Source: Acheta domesticus (lineage: Eukaryota; Arthropoda; Insecta; Orthoptera; Gryllidae). From it: a stretch of DNA of 64,000 nucleotides. The stretch spans positions 139,770,303 through 139,834,302 of the forward strand of contig JAHLJT010009436.1 in assembly GCA_031308135.1 (NCBI GenBank), given 5' to 3'. Made by a program: the position numbers and the translations under genes. The notes under the pieces were generated by a model that was not told the origin of the DNA, made no database searches, and worked only from the letters and a program-made list of their open reading frames with translations. Shown here one piece after another: positions 22,992 through 34,147 of the stretch (its first letter is position 1; each line of letters starts with the position of its first letter).

Positions 22992-23217
22992 CAGTGTTGT
23001 CAAGGTCGGTGCCACGAGCGGGAGTCCGCGACGAAATCGCCCCTCCACGCAGTTCATCACCTCGCCACTAGAGACAACGCCATCCCTATTGTAAAACGGT
23101 GGGGTTACTACTTATAATAGTTCTCTTTCCCGATGCTAGTTGCGCAAAGAAGCTCGTGGCATGCTACGGTGCCACGACGCATGCCACAGCCACCAGTAGA
23201 AGACCTTGACACCACTG
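22992..23217 (+). mobile_element. hAT-like MITE family 1, copy B (226 bp)
   Basis: Ends are CAGTGTTGTCAAGGTC and the inverse of CAGTGGTGTCAAGGTC (15 of 16 bases match). The flanking duplication is ATTTAATT (22984-22991) against CTTTAATT (23218-23225), one mismatch. Internal blocks are shared with copies A, C and D. No coding capacity; same orientation as A and C. Confidence 0.94.
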
Positions 23218-23225
23218 CTTTAATT

Positions 23226-25316
23226 CTTTGCCTCAACACCGTGTTGAATGTTCTTTTTTTACCCGTCGTCTCCCGCTGTCGTCGTGTGCTCGTTCACCTC
23301 TCAAGGTCCGCCTCGCGGGGCACTTTGGCCTATGCGTCAGCGCTGCCCGGCTCCCGCCCCTATTTTACGCCTGAGCGCGTGATACACGCGGATGGAAAGA
23401 TTAAAGGAATCGGCGATGATGACGCGAGCCACTGTTTGACCGGGAGGACAGGGTTCACGGTGAAGTGGGAGGTTTTCACTGAGCTTTTGATTTGTTACTT
23501 GTCTTCATTAATCTAATCCAATAATGTTCACCTATTTGGATTAGTGCATATGTGTTAGGTTTGAAATGCTCCAAATATTTAGAAAAGAAGAATGAAAAAT
23601 TGGTTTAGAAAACGGCTGCAATAGAATAGATCAAGCTATTCAAAATCATTCTTCTTTGCTGCACGCAAATATTTAGTATTAGAAACGTAACAGCAGTATA
23701 AATTAACGTATGCCTGCTTAACGGCAGTAATAAAATCTCGGTTATCACGTTTTGTCAGATTTTCTAAATAAATTAAATAAAGACTTAGTTTCTATTATTC
23801 TAACTATATTCTAACAATTTCGATGTGGAAACGTGATCCAGGCTAATAATTCTTTGCATCTTATTTCATATGTGGCTGCGTATATGTAACTCCGCTGTCT
23901 GGTTCAATGGGTGAGTAAGCTTTCGATAACCTTAATCAGAGGCAGAAGTAGAGCATAATAAAGCACTGACAGTGTCTGTGACAAACAAGTACATAAAGAT
24001 CTATTGGGCACAAGTGCAATGCACATGCTTGATTCAATTGGAAACGCTGTTACAGTTTTTTTCTTCAAACGGAAAGATATTTCTTCTACGATTTCTTTTC
24101 GAAATGATTACGCCACTCCTTTCCGGGATACACCTGGCGAGACGCCAGGTTAGGGTCTCCCTTGTCTAGACAGAAGCGTAGCTCCGTCCACTGAGGTCGC
24201 AGTTGAACGGTATCTCCTTGTTACATAACCAGACACCTGACTCACAGCGACCGGTGCTTGACCGTTTAAGTAACTAACTGCTTTACGGGGAGCCTCTGTA
24301 ATCTCCAATAATCCTCTACGACCAATTGGCGACTATTCTTTGTTTCCGCATTTCTGCGAAAGGTTGAAAACAAAAACATATTCATGTTAGTAGTTTTCAT
24401 GTGAATATGAAGACTTCTTTTGAATACGGAAAAATTCATTCAGTACTTTGATATTGTGGACAAAGTTGCAACAAATATTGGCAATTAGAGCAATGAACCT
24501 CCCTCACAAAAGCCGTATTCATTCGCAGTCTCGAAATTTGAAGATTTGTTGAGATAACTCTCTCGTAAACATAACTCTGTGTTTTCATTCAGTGTATTCC
24601 AAGAGATAAAGAAAGGTTGAGCGTGAACGAACACAGTTAATGCAACCGGTTTGGGTGTGAGGGTTGTATATTTAGGTCAAGAAGAAATATTCTATTCAGG
24701 AAGGTTAGTTAGAATTCCATTCAGTTTCTCAGATACCAAACATTAATGAACGCAAGGTAACAAAGCCGCTCTACGAAAGAATAACTGCAAAATACACTGG
24801 TAAAACCAGGATTTTCCTTGGACTTACGGTTTTGGCATTGGATAATGAGGGTATTGCTGTTAAGACACCAGCCTTTAATACAAACTATGGAAAACAAATA
24901 TCGACCAATAGTTACTTTTGACCATTTACCGAATGTATAGCAGTAACTGCAGACGTTGCTTTCATTGTTTAGTGTACAAAGAGGATTCTCGTGTGAGTCT
25001 CCTTTATGTTCTAACGCAGCGAAAATTAACAGGAATTAGTATTATGACCATTTATTTATAATTCTGTTCTTTTTTAAACGATACAAGGGATGAGAATTGT
25101 TGTAAATCGGAATAAAAATTAGTGGCCAGATCAGTGATGTGATGTCTTATGACCCCTTGAGATGGCCCTGAGCACTCAGCTCTTCAGTTTTGTTAATTGA
25201 TCTTATTTCTTTTTAATTTGTATCGTCAGTTAAATTTTAATTATGAAACAATTAAGACGGTCACCGTCAAACTAAATTCTCCACCGCACGTAAATGTTAG
25301 AGATCACTAATCCACT
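23226..25316. other. Intergenic DNA, small hairpin at 24132
   Basis: A moderately GC-rich patch at 23270-23480 is followed by AT-rich DNA. A short perfect 8-bp hairpin with a 3-base loop (ACCTGGCG-AGA-CGCCAGGT) lies at 24132-24150. No gene or transposon recognised. Confidence 0.45.
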
Positions 25317-25516
25317 TCTAAAAACATCGATGTTTAAAAGCATAGATGGTTTTTCGGACGATGTTTTGGGAAGTTTAAACACAACATAGCGTACATCAAT
25401 CTCGACCTCTAGCGTGTGCCTGGAAGATCGATATTGCTGCCGACTGCTGTACTCTACGCTGTGTTTAAACTCCCTGCTGTTATCATCGACATTTAATTAT
25501 TGAACATCGATGTTTA
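25317..25516. mobile_element. Probable decayed foldback element
   Basis: The inner arms GTTTAAACACA..(A/G)TAG.GTACA.CA.T at 25368-25400 and 25442-25474 are inverse copies with mismatches. Outside them lie palindromes, AAACATCGATGTTT at 25322-25335 and AACATCGATGTT at 25503-25514. The same AACATCGATGTT motif is found near the right end of the hAT-like element at 39719-40094. This suggests a non-autonomous DNA element about 200 bp long, but the termini and duplication are not resolved. Confidence 0.6.
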
Positions 25517-25564
25517 ATATTAAAGCATCCAATTCAGTATTGAAACATATATGTTTTGCTGCGG

Positions 25565-25865
25565 ATTTCGCATCCCTCCCAGCACCTGAGGGAGAGCAAC
25601 ACCGCCATTTGCATTCACGGAGCGTGCATCGCGGGGCGAGCACTGTCGCCGCCCGACGTCTTGCGTTCCGTGGCGTCCTCACGGAACTCGCACGTGCCCC
25701 CGTCCATCGCGAGCGGAGCGCGGATAGCGGATCGCGAAGACGTTCGCGTTTGTCGCATGTGGGCGTGATCGCACCCTCCGCACCTGGCTTACCGCTCGGC
25801 TGGAATGCAAACACGGGTTGCGGGCGTGTTCTGCGGTTGTTTTCCTGATGGGACGTCCTCTCTGA
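25565..25865. other. CpG-rich island
   Basis: GC-rich block about 300 bp long, starting right after the foldback. It contains CGCGGATAGCGGATCGCG and several CGGACG/CGCGA motifs. Open frames on both strands reflect composition. Confidence 0.5.
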
Positions 25866-26350
25866 AACCGTACCGCTTTGTGTATGCAGCGCTTGTTCTG
25901 TGAAGAGAGAGAGAACACCTCCGACATTTAATCTTTGATGTCGGTTTGTTGTTCTCTCTTGCATTTGCTGTGGAAATAGCTGACAGGGTATTTTTGAGCA
26001 GTGTATGCTTGTCAGTTACCAACAGTAAGTGAGATCAGACATTTTTATACATCGTTGCCAGGGCCGTTTTGACGAAAATGGCGAAAGTGTAAGAGTAATA
26101 CCACCACAAAGTGGAATAAGAATATAAGTAACCTGAAAAGAGTGCAATAACTACAATTTAGAAAGTACGTGTTTTCGCAGATAATTTTTAACATTAGAAG
26201 AACTAAATGTTGTTCGTTTTCTGTAAATTAAGTTCCTGAATACAATTTTCCGATCCATTAGTGAATGTCCATAGAATCCTCCAGAGAAGGATATACAATG
26301 TATTTTGTTGCCTAATTGGAGCAGTAATTATTTTGTAGTCCAGCGGTGGG
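25866..26350. other. AT-rich intergenic DNA
   Basis: No features recognised. Confidence 0.45.
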
Positions 26351-26351
26351 A

Positions 26352-26431
26352 AAGTTGCAAGGAATCCTAGTAAAAAGACTTTTAAAAGATTCCTCTTTTA
26401 AATGTCTATTTACTAGGATTCCTTGCAACTT
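26352..26431. repeat. Near-perfect 80-bp hairpin
   Basis: Two 38-base arms (26352-26389 and 26394-26431) are inverse copies with 36 of 38 matches, and the loop is only TTCC. The outer 23 pairs are perfect. No target duplication flanks it. It could be a very young or very small foldback transposon, a palindromic inverted duplication, or a hairpin RNA precursor. If transcribed from either strand it would fold almost completely, with the dimensions of an animal pri-miRNA stem but a small loop. Confidence 0.9.
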
Positions 26432-27021
26432 CAGTGTCATTAATTTTCTGTGCAATTTCGAATTCAATATAATTCAATACAATTTAGAATTAAGTTATTT
26501 CAGAGCAGTTTGCTAGAAACATGATTTCATTCTCTGCCAATAAGAGGTGATACTTAGACACTATTGCATGTATTGGTCACAAATTTCATTATCTCAGCTC
26601 TGAAACAAAAGTCACCTTAAGAAAAATAATGCAACCCCCTCTTGCAATTTATGGACACATATGCGAGATACGTTTTATATTGCCATTAAATAATTCCTTG
26701 TTAGCGGTAATTTCGGTAATGTTTTACCACTAAATATTGTTTTGTTTATTAGGGTAAAATTATTATCGGGCAAGTATGCCGTTCTCATGAATGTGTCTTC
26801 GGAGTAGCAGAAGGCATTCACTTCGCCTATTTAATTCTTGAAACATGTATGTAGGTACATAAATACATCTCGATAATATAAAAAAAAGCAAATGGATGAA
26901 ATAGAAGTAAAGTGAAAACATACGGATTATCACTAATGGCAATCAAATTATACTGTTTCAATCCTTCCAACGTATCATCAAAATCACATTAATGAAAGTG
27001 ACACGCGCAGATTCAGAATAA
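26432..27021. other. AT-rich intergenic DNA
   Basis: No features recognised. Confidence 0.45.
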
Positions 27022-27388
27022 CAGGGTTGCCACATTACGAAAAAATGGAAAACCGAGAAAACTCAGGCAATTTTATTGTTCTGGAAAAGTTAGGGGAAAA
27101 TCAAGGCATTCGAAAACGAATCTTTAGAAGTCGGGGAAAATTTGGCACGAGTTATAAAAAAAAGCTATTATACCTTAAAAACATTAGAACAGTATTGGTG
27201 AGAAAATGTTGTTAATTTGTACTTTGTCACGGCGAAATCACAGAGCTTATCAATTAGTATTAGGGTAGCTTTAGAGTTTTTAAAGTAGTGTGAAAATACA
27301 AATCTTCCCATGAAAACAATTTAAAAATGTCACTGGAAGACTGGAAGAAGTCAGGGAAATTTGTTCCAGGGAATGAGTGGCCTCTCTT
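27022..27388. mobile_element. Interspersed DNA-transposon-like repeat, copy 2
   Basis: Second, diverged copy of the element at 4967-5352. It starts CAGGGTTGCCACA and ends near GAGTGGCCTCTCTTA. The interior keeps GTTAATTTGTACTTTG, GTGTGAAA.TA and GTCAGGGAAATTTGTTCCAGGGAATGAGTGG in order. The right terminal repeat is damaged, and no target duplication can be called. Confidence 0.72.
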
Positions 27389-27838
27389 AAGTATTTGGTT
27401 CATAATGCGATGAAAATTTGTTGACTTACTGTTTCATTTTCCTACAAACCCTGAAGGTGCAGTTTTTCTAAATAGATTTAATCTATTATATTACAAAAAT
27501 TAAAGTAAATTTTATTTAATAGAAAATCTAAACATGTGTTGATAGCACATTTTCTATGAAATTTAATCAGAAAGAAATGCTTATTCGGTCTCGCCAGTTA
27601 TACTTCTCGTTTCACTTATATACTCGTGGATATGCTGTTGTAGCTTTGTGTGATGTTTGCAAATCCATTTTTAATTTCCGCTGTCAGCCCATAAAAGACG
27701 GTTTTCAGCACATTAGAAACATCACATTAAAAAAAATGTATTTTGTAACACCTTCAATTAAGATTTTCCCTCTGATCGTTCAGTATTCTCTTTCCTGTTG
27801 CCTACAGCATTTCTCTCAATCCACTTCGCCGTGTATTC
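27389..27838. other. AT-rich intergenic DNA
   Basis: The frame at 27556-27963 runs from here into MITE copy C and has no family signature. Confidence 0.45.
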
Positions 27839-27846
27839 GCTTAAAA

Positions 27847-28082
27847 CAGTGTGGTCAAGGTCGATACCACGAGAGTAAGTCCGTGGCACGAGTACCACAA
27901 CGAAATCCCCCCTCCATGCAGTTCATTACCCAGCCACCAGAGACAACACCATCCCTATTGTAAAACGGAGGGGGGGGGGTTACTCCTCCACCTAATAGTT
28001 ATCTTTCCCGACGCTAGTTGCGCAGAGAAGCTCGTGGTATGGCACGTGCCACAACCACCAGTAGAAGACCTTTGCACCACTG
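27847..28082 (+). mobile_element. hAT-like MITE family 1, copy C (236 bp)
   Basis: Begins CAGTGTGGTCAAGGTC and ends as the inverse of CAGTGGTGCAAAGGTC, with the perfect 8-bp duplication GCTTAAAA (27839-27846 and 28083-28090). A run of G at about 27967-27976 replaces the GCGGGG stretch of copy A. Same orientation as A and B. Confidence 0.95.
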
Positions 28083-28189
28083 GCTTAAAAAAATAAAAAA
28101 TCGCTTATCAAACGAAAATTAGTAAACGCTTACCAACTGCAAATCAACCCCAAATAGCGCTTTCCGATGCGACCCTGATTTTTTTATTT

Positions 28190-28425
28190 GCTCTCCCCCA
28201 GCAGCGGGTGCGTTGCTTCAGCGCCCTCGCGAATGCTCTCGCGGCGCGGCGCGGCACGCCCTCCGCCGGTGCAGCGGCCGGCGCGCGACCTCGGGGCCCT
28301 GGGGCCGTGCGACTTGGCGCGCGTTCAAACGAGAGCAGCTGCGGAAATATGAGTTTCGCGTTAGCGCGCCGTGATTCGCCGCATGTCCGCGCAGTTCCTC
28401 CTGGGGCGGAATCGTGACGCAGATG
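28190..28425. other. CpG-rich island
   Basis: GC-rich block 110 bp to the right of MITE copy C, with GCGGCGCGGCGCGGC near its left part and a TTTCGCGTTAGCGCGCC stretch. Open frames on both strands are compositional. Confidence 0.5.
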
Positions 28426-28996
28426 GGAAGGAGGGTGTAGGTTCGCACCGGGCGACACCGAAAAGGAAAAAAGAAAAAAAGGGGGAAGAAGAAAGAGAAT
28501 TTAAAAAAGGGGGAAAATACGGGATCCGATTTTCTTATAATACCGCTTCTACGTTGGCAACCCCATCCCTCAGTAATTTGTTTCGTGATTGAGGGGTTAA
28601 TCGAAATTAAAGGATTCAAAGGTTAAACGAAATTAATATTTCAAATATACGGCATCGTGATCATTTCTCTTATATTTCAGTAATGTTTGTTAAGACGTCA
28701 TCTACAATATCTTGCAGCAAAAGGACATTAAAAAAAATATTTTTTTAAATTATTGTTAACTCTTAGGCTAGAGGCGAGTGAATGGTTAAACATATTAAAT
28801 GACTCTGCTCGATAGCCACAAGTACTGGCATACCGTCCAAAGCAAAAACGACAACGATCCAGTAGAAGCTGAGATGACTTTCACAGATAATTCAACGACC
28901 CATTAGGTCCTGAGCGTGCTTCCGGTGATGAAATGGAAAACTTTTTACTCTAGTTGATATGTATAAAAATTACGATACACGAATTAGTGGAGAACG
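28426..28996. other. Purine-rich then AT-rich intergenic DNA
   Basis: A purine-rich patch (28455-28520) followed by AT-rich DNA. No features recognised. Confidence 0.45.
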
Positions 28997-29310
28997 GCGC
29001 ATAAGTCCCTTCATTTAAGAAGGAAGACTTCATTGATTTTTTTTCTATTTTCATCCCGGTTTTTTTCTTTATTTTCCTATTTTTTTCGTTTGTCAGGGTT
29101 TCTTTACGACGGCACCTAAAAACATAGAACATTCGTTGCCATTCGTTGAACATTCAGCGCATAAGTCCCTTCATTTAAGAAGGCAGGCCCCATTGATATT
29201 TTTTTTTCTATTTTCATCCCGTTTTTTTCTTTATTTTCCTTTTTTTTTTTTTCGTTTGTCAGGGTTTCTTTACGACGGCACCTAAAAACCATAGAACATT
29301 CGTTGCCATG
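28997..29310. repeat. Recent 160-bp tandem duplication
   Basis: The segment from GCGCATAAGTCCCTTCATTT to CATTCGTTGCC occurs at 28997 and 29157, a period of exactly 160 bp. The copies differ by a handful of substitutions and by T-tract lengths. The pyrimidine-rich interior (TTTTCTATTTTCATCCCG) is kept in both. The right copy runs directly into the CpG island at 29320. High identity points to a recent event. Confidence 0.93.
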
Positions 29311-29319
29311 TTATTTCGC

Positions 29320-29492
29320 TTAGCATCCACTTGGATTCCGCCGCGCGAGGCAGGGGCGGCGGACTTCAAGCGCGCCCCGACCGGCACAAGCTCCTCTCCG
29401 GCGCGGGGCACAGTGCAATCGCGCTGGCGCGGGCGGGCGGTTGTCGCAGCTGGCGGGCTGCCCGGTGGGCGCGTGCGGGCCGCGGTGGCGAG
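29320..29492. other. CpG island upstream of a possible first exon
   Basis: GC-rich, CpG-dense sequence directly after the tandem duplication. It may act as a promoter for the ATG at 29493, but no TATA box or initiator can be defined. Confidence 0.45.
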
Positions 29493-29558
29493 ATGCCGGA
29501 TGAGCTGGCGAATTACGAGCGGCGGCGGCGGCGGCAGCGGCAACGGGCGCTATGCTGT
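29493..29558 (+). CDS. Candidate first coding exon (speculative)
   Basis: An ATG at 29493, with a purine at -3, opens 22 codons that begin MPDELANYER, continue through an arginine/glutamine-rich run and end in two cysteines. The next bases are GTGAGC, a good splice-donor match, in phase 0. It sits at the downstream edge of a CpG island, where first exons are common. No downstream exon or protein family is recognised, and the GC-rich context makes a chance open frame likely. Confidence 0.2.
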
Positions 29559-29564
29559 GTGAGC

Positions 29565-32500
29565 TAACTGATTTAGGGGGTTATCGACTATAGTAGTCGA
29601 TGAATCGAAACCGGTAGCAGATGGTGAGCAGCTTGGGTTGGAATAGGTTTCGTTCCTTCGAATATGTTTAAAGTGTACCCGGAAATTGAAGATTGACATT
29701 AATTACAGGCAATTATATTTGAAACATGCAAGCTTAAGGCGTGATTTCCTTCATTTTGTGAGTTAATGATCCACGCGTAGACATTTGTGATTTTTTGTTA
29801 TAACAATTGACATTAATTATTAAAGAATTTGATTTTAATCATGGAAGCAAAAGGCATAACTTTCTTTATTTTGTTTATACATTGTGTTACCCATGTACAG
29901 AAGTTTGTTGTATATATTCGTTATAAAATTGATGTTATTGTATTATTGGTCTGTTTTACTGCATTTCCTATAATTAAGAACAAATATCTTCGTATTTGCA
30001 ATTACAATTACAATTCTCGTATAGACAATTCAGATATTAAGGAAACATTTAGATCACATTTTTAAAGCTTGGGGCTACATATTGTGAGTACTTAATTAAG
30101 GAAATCACTAATACTGATGAATTAAATTTTTGTACTTAAAAATGTAATTATAAATACTTCATCGATCTCATAAGGCTGTCTTGTACGTTAAGGATCATGT
30201 GTCGCAAGAGTTTTATGTTGTAACTAATAGCACATGACGTGACTAGAATTGCATATTCCAAATAACTTATTACCGAATCTGTAGAGTAGAAAGAACTCAC
30301 CTGCAAAGGTAGACACAAATAGAAACAGCCCTTTGCTCTGGGCATTGGCTACGGTCGTTAAGCATGCAGCTGCTCCAGTGCTATTTTTGTGAAAGAAAGC
30401 TTAAGGGCGACCGACCTTCAGAAGCACCATCAAAAGTACTAATTTTATGCGTCTGCAGTGTGTCAGAATAGACTAAGGTTGGACAGATACTATTTAAAAT
30501 ATCAAGGTTTGCCCACCTTTATTTTTGTTTTAGTCCCCTGGTCATTATTTTTTATCATCAATTTACCTGTAATTTTTCCAGGTCATGAGTTCTATTAACA
30601 TTAAAAATATTTTAAAGATTTACGTAAATGTGTTCTTCAATTTTGAGAAATTTCACTGTTAAAACAACAAATAAGTGATGCTTGGCTTCATTTAAACGAT
30701 ATCTAATTTTACCCCAGATGCACTGTAATATTGCTTGTATTGTCTCCTATTTCCACATGACCTCAATAAATCGTTGTCTCTGTTCAAGTTACCTAAAAAT
30801 TTGATGCAGAAATTTCTGGGAAACACGTAGCAAACACCGCTCCTTAAGATTCCCTCAAATCACCTACCTCTTCATCTTCTTTATTCGTTTCCTCTTCGTA
30901 TTTCTCGTTCTCCTTTTCCTTCTTTATCTCCCGTGCAGCCGCGCCAACACATATTTAGGAAACGCAGTTCCCTTGTTTCTTTCGTCGATCCGTAGGATTG
31001 GAATGCGCATGGTTTAATTAAAACCTGGAAGATATTCTCCTGTGGCAGCGACCTCGGTTCACACATGTTCGCTCACAACGACGCATCTCACAGGTCGCGT
31101 TTTGTTTATGCGCTTTAGTAAACCGCATCTGACGTGCGCTCGCAGGGACGAAGTGCGAAACAGCGCTGAGAATGCCTTTCTTCAGTTGCGTTGACGCGCC
31201 TCTCTGGCTCGCTCCCAACATAAACCGACCCGTTCATTGCCTCGTAGCGTAAAGAGCTGACGAAAGAGACTGAAATATCCCTCAGCTTCTCGAATTCTTG
31301 TGTTCTTCCAACCTTTACGAATTTGCTATTGACCTGGAACGAAGCCCTTTTCTGACGGGCGATACAGACGCGCTCGATACGTGCAAGAGGTTCTCGATAA
31401 TGGTGCCTTGTTTCACCGCGCAAAAAATAGATGAAAGGCGAAAAAAGAACTAAAAAGTTGCGGCGATGGAATAGTGCATCAAGCAGTAAGATCAAACAGA
31501 TGGTCAAACGAGTGCAGTTGAAACTCTTGAAGAGCTTATTTCCAAAGCGACGTCTCTCCATTTCCGTTTGTTCTCAAGTTTTACTTATATTCTTAAAAAG
31601 ACGCTTCTCCATCACGTTGACAAATATTGTCTTAAAAATGGCGTTTCTCGTACGTTAAACAGTATTCAAAAACCGTTGAATTCTATCTTGAAATATAGAG
31701 CTGAATTGGAATGCCATCTTTTCTTGAAAGATTAATACAATCTTTGGGTAGTGGCTTTTAATTATGGAAATAAGGTCTTTCATTATTCCCCCATGTTTCA
31801 TCTGATGTGAATGGATAAAATTTGTTTACTACTCGAACGGATGCAAAAGTAGTTTTTCAGGATCAATTAAATCTATATCTCAATCACTTCATTTGGGTAT
31901 GGTTGGGTTCAACTTCTTTCCAAAGTAGATGTAGATGAGACAATTCTCTACTATCAAGAAGAGATGCAATATTCTAATCTGGAGTTGTGGAATTAGTTTG
32001 ATATTACTTTCGAGGACCTTTCCCCTTGCGTATTTTCTACGCAGAGGGGAAACCTGGCAGGTGTGAAGGAGATTGGATTGCACCATCTGTAACACCGCAG
32101 TCTGAACTATTGTTCGGACAGAAAGATCAGATCGCTGTAACGTGATGTATAGCACGAAAATCTAGGGCGGCAAACCAGTGAACAAGGCTGCCTTGATAGA
32201 GATTAATTGTACTTATTATTTGAATGTGCATTGTATGTAACTAACGGTTGCTGCGCTTTAGGGGTCTCCAAGAGAGAGTTTCGTAAACGTCAGCATGGGG
32301 AAATAACTAAAAATCAAAAACACATTATTCACACGGGAAAAAACCCTTGACAAATACAAGCATCTCTGTTGATTTTCGGATAGACTTCCTATATCACCAG
32401 GCGAATATTATTCTACCCCTCTATTCCTACTATTAACTTTGGCAGATTTCGCAACTTACATGTGTTTCCTAGAGCATGCCATTGTAAATCCACAAATACT

Positions 32501-33345
32501 AAGAAGCCTACACCAGACAAAAGGAAAAAATCATTTAAGAATTGGCTATTAGATTTATATATCGAATAATGATTTATTGGAATCGAACTGATTATCGTCA
32601 TTACGACTTCATTAGTTTCATCGTGAAGGCACCATTACGATAGCCATTTGAGTCGACCGACATTAATCGATCCGTAGGCAGGGCCGCCAGAGACTCCAAG
32701 GATGACAATGCATTAGCGAGGGCGTCGGCAGAAGCAGCGACGAAGTCAAGGTCGGAGGGTGTGGTAGGGGCGGGGAAGCTATGATGGAGGAGGGCGGATG
32801 AAGACAGGTGGAACACGGGAAGCGGGGAGTAGGGGCCAAGTACTCAGGCAACGGAAAGAGGCCATTAAAACTCCACGAAAGATAACTTCACGACAGAAAT
32901 GGTATACTAACAATTTATCAATTTTGACTTCATCTCCGAAAACATTTTTTTGCTGAGTCGTGCCAACATCAGTTACGTGATATAGTACCATTACGATGTG
33001 TTAATGTAAATAAAAATGCAGAAATATAACAAAAGTAAACGGAGAATGAAGTAAAAATGAGGTAGTTGAACTTGCGTGACACTTGTGGACAATCCAACGG
33101 GACACGATTGGGCAACCCAACCATATAACAAATTGTATGTCTCAATTGAATCGTATTTACTGCACCAACCCACATTTCTTGCTCTTGGCCGTCTGTAGTA
33201 GCGTCAAACACAAAGAAAATATTTGACAGATAAAAGGCAGCCGGTACATCTGATAAACGAATGGATCCCCCACGCACGAAGCAGAGGTCAAGGTTCTTTG
33301 GGAACCAGTAAAAGAAGATGGGTCAAGTCGTAAGAAAGACGAAGT
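29565..33345. other. Long AT-rich intergenic DNA
   Basis: Nearly 3.8 kb without an identifiable element. A small hairpin lies at 32019-32052 (TTTCCCCT paired with AGGGGAAA, and GCGT with ACGC). A GC-richer patch is at 32640-32830. No tRNA box, transposon terminus pair or coding domain is seen. Confidence 0.5.
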
Positions 33346-33449
33346 TTGTTCCGGGTGGGTCTCAGAGTGTGGAAAGCTAGAGTGAGACGAAGAGATAGTG
33401 AGAAAGCCAAAACGCTCTTTTTGGGTGGGTCCCCGAATGAAAAGGAAGA

Positions 33450-33689
33450 GAGGAAAATTTGTAGTGCCCTTCCCTGGAAGGAAGCATCCCAGGAGGGCGG
33501 GGCGGTCTTGGGCACTGCCATCGGCCAGGCGCGGATGGGCCATGGGCTGGGCGCGTGGCCTGGCCGTGCTTTGTGTGTGGAGGCCATGGCGGCGCTGCTG
33601 GTCGCTGGGCGTCGCGCGGCCTGCCGGCGCCCTTTGCTGTCGCCAAAGGACACGCTCCGCGTTATTTACGAGCGGTCGGTCAGTCGGCG

Positions 33690-33723
<34 letters not shown>

Positions 33724-33920
33724 GTCAGTCGTCCGCGTATCGACAAGTGTCGAGCCCTCATCTGCCGGTGCCCCCTCCATTCGTCACAGGCGCTTGCAAC
33801 GATGCGACGGACGTGGCGGCGCTTGTTATCGACCCTCGGTGGCCTGCGACCGATTCGCATTTCAGATGTGATTCCAAGCGCTGTGGAATTGGTTGGTGGC
33901 GGGGCGGCCGTATAATACCC
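33450..33920. other. CpG island, 470 bp, with many overlapping frames
   Basis: One of the strongest islands. Open frames of 136-207 codons exist on both strands in at least five frames, so most or all must be chance. A CGGCGGCGGCGGTGGCGG run lies near 33690-33715. See the separate note on the ATG at 33586. Confidence 0.55.
33586..33915 (+). CDS. Candidate ORF in the CpG island (speculative)
   Basis: An ATG at 33586 lies in a strong start context (GAGGCCATGGCG) and opens 109 codons to the stop at 33915. The first residues, M-A-A-L-L-V-A-G-R-R-A-A, are rich in Ala, Leu and Arg without acids, as in mitochondrial presequences. After that comes an Arg/Trp run encoded by a GGC repeat. The frame is also open upstream, and rival frames overlap it. 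No domain is recognised. It could be a first exon, but it is more likely a chance frame in GC-rich DNA. Confidence 0.15.
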
Positions 33921-34147
33921 GGTGCGTCGACCCTTGTGCTGTTGAAAGTTCAATTCGGGCCTTGAATAACAATGTTACACACGGATTAACGCTGGTTATC
34001 TTCATATTTTATGCGTTGTGGTGAATCGTAACGTGTTCAAAAATCGCACCTGCGTTTAGTGTTCATACTTTCCGCTTACGCTTTCATGCGACTTCCTCAC
34101 AACTACGTATATATTTGTGAGAAAGATCTTCGCTTAGACAGACCTGA

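Noticed and set aside
24132..24150. Transcription terminator or regulatory hairpin
   Set aside because: An 8-bp perfect stem with a 3-base loop is small enough to occur by chance in 64 kb, and no gene is nearby.
32019..32052. Terminator-like hairpin
   Set aside because: Twelve pairs with a bulge and no U tract; eukaryotic context and no neighbouring gene.
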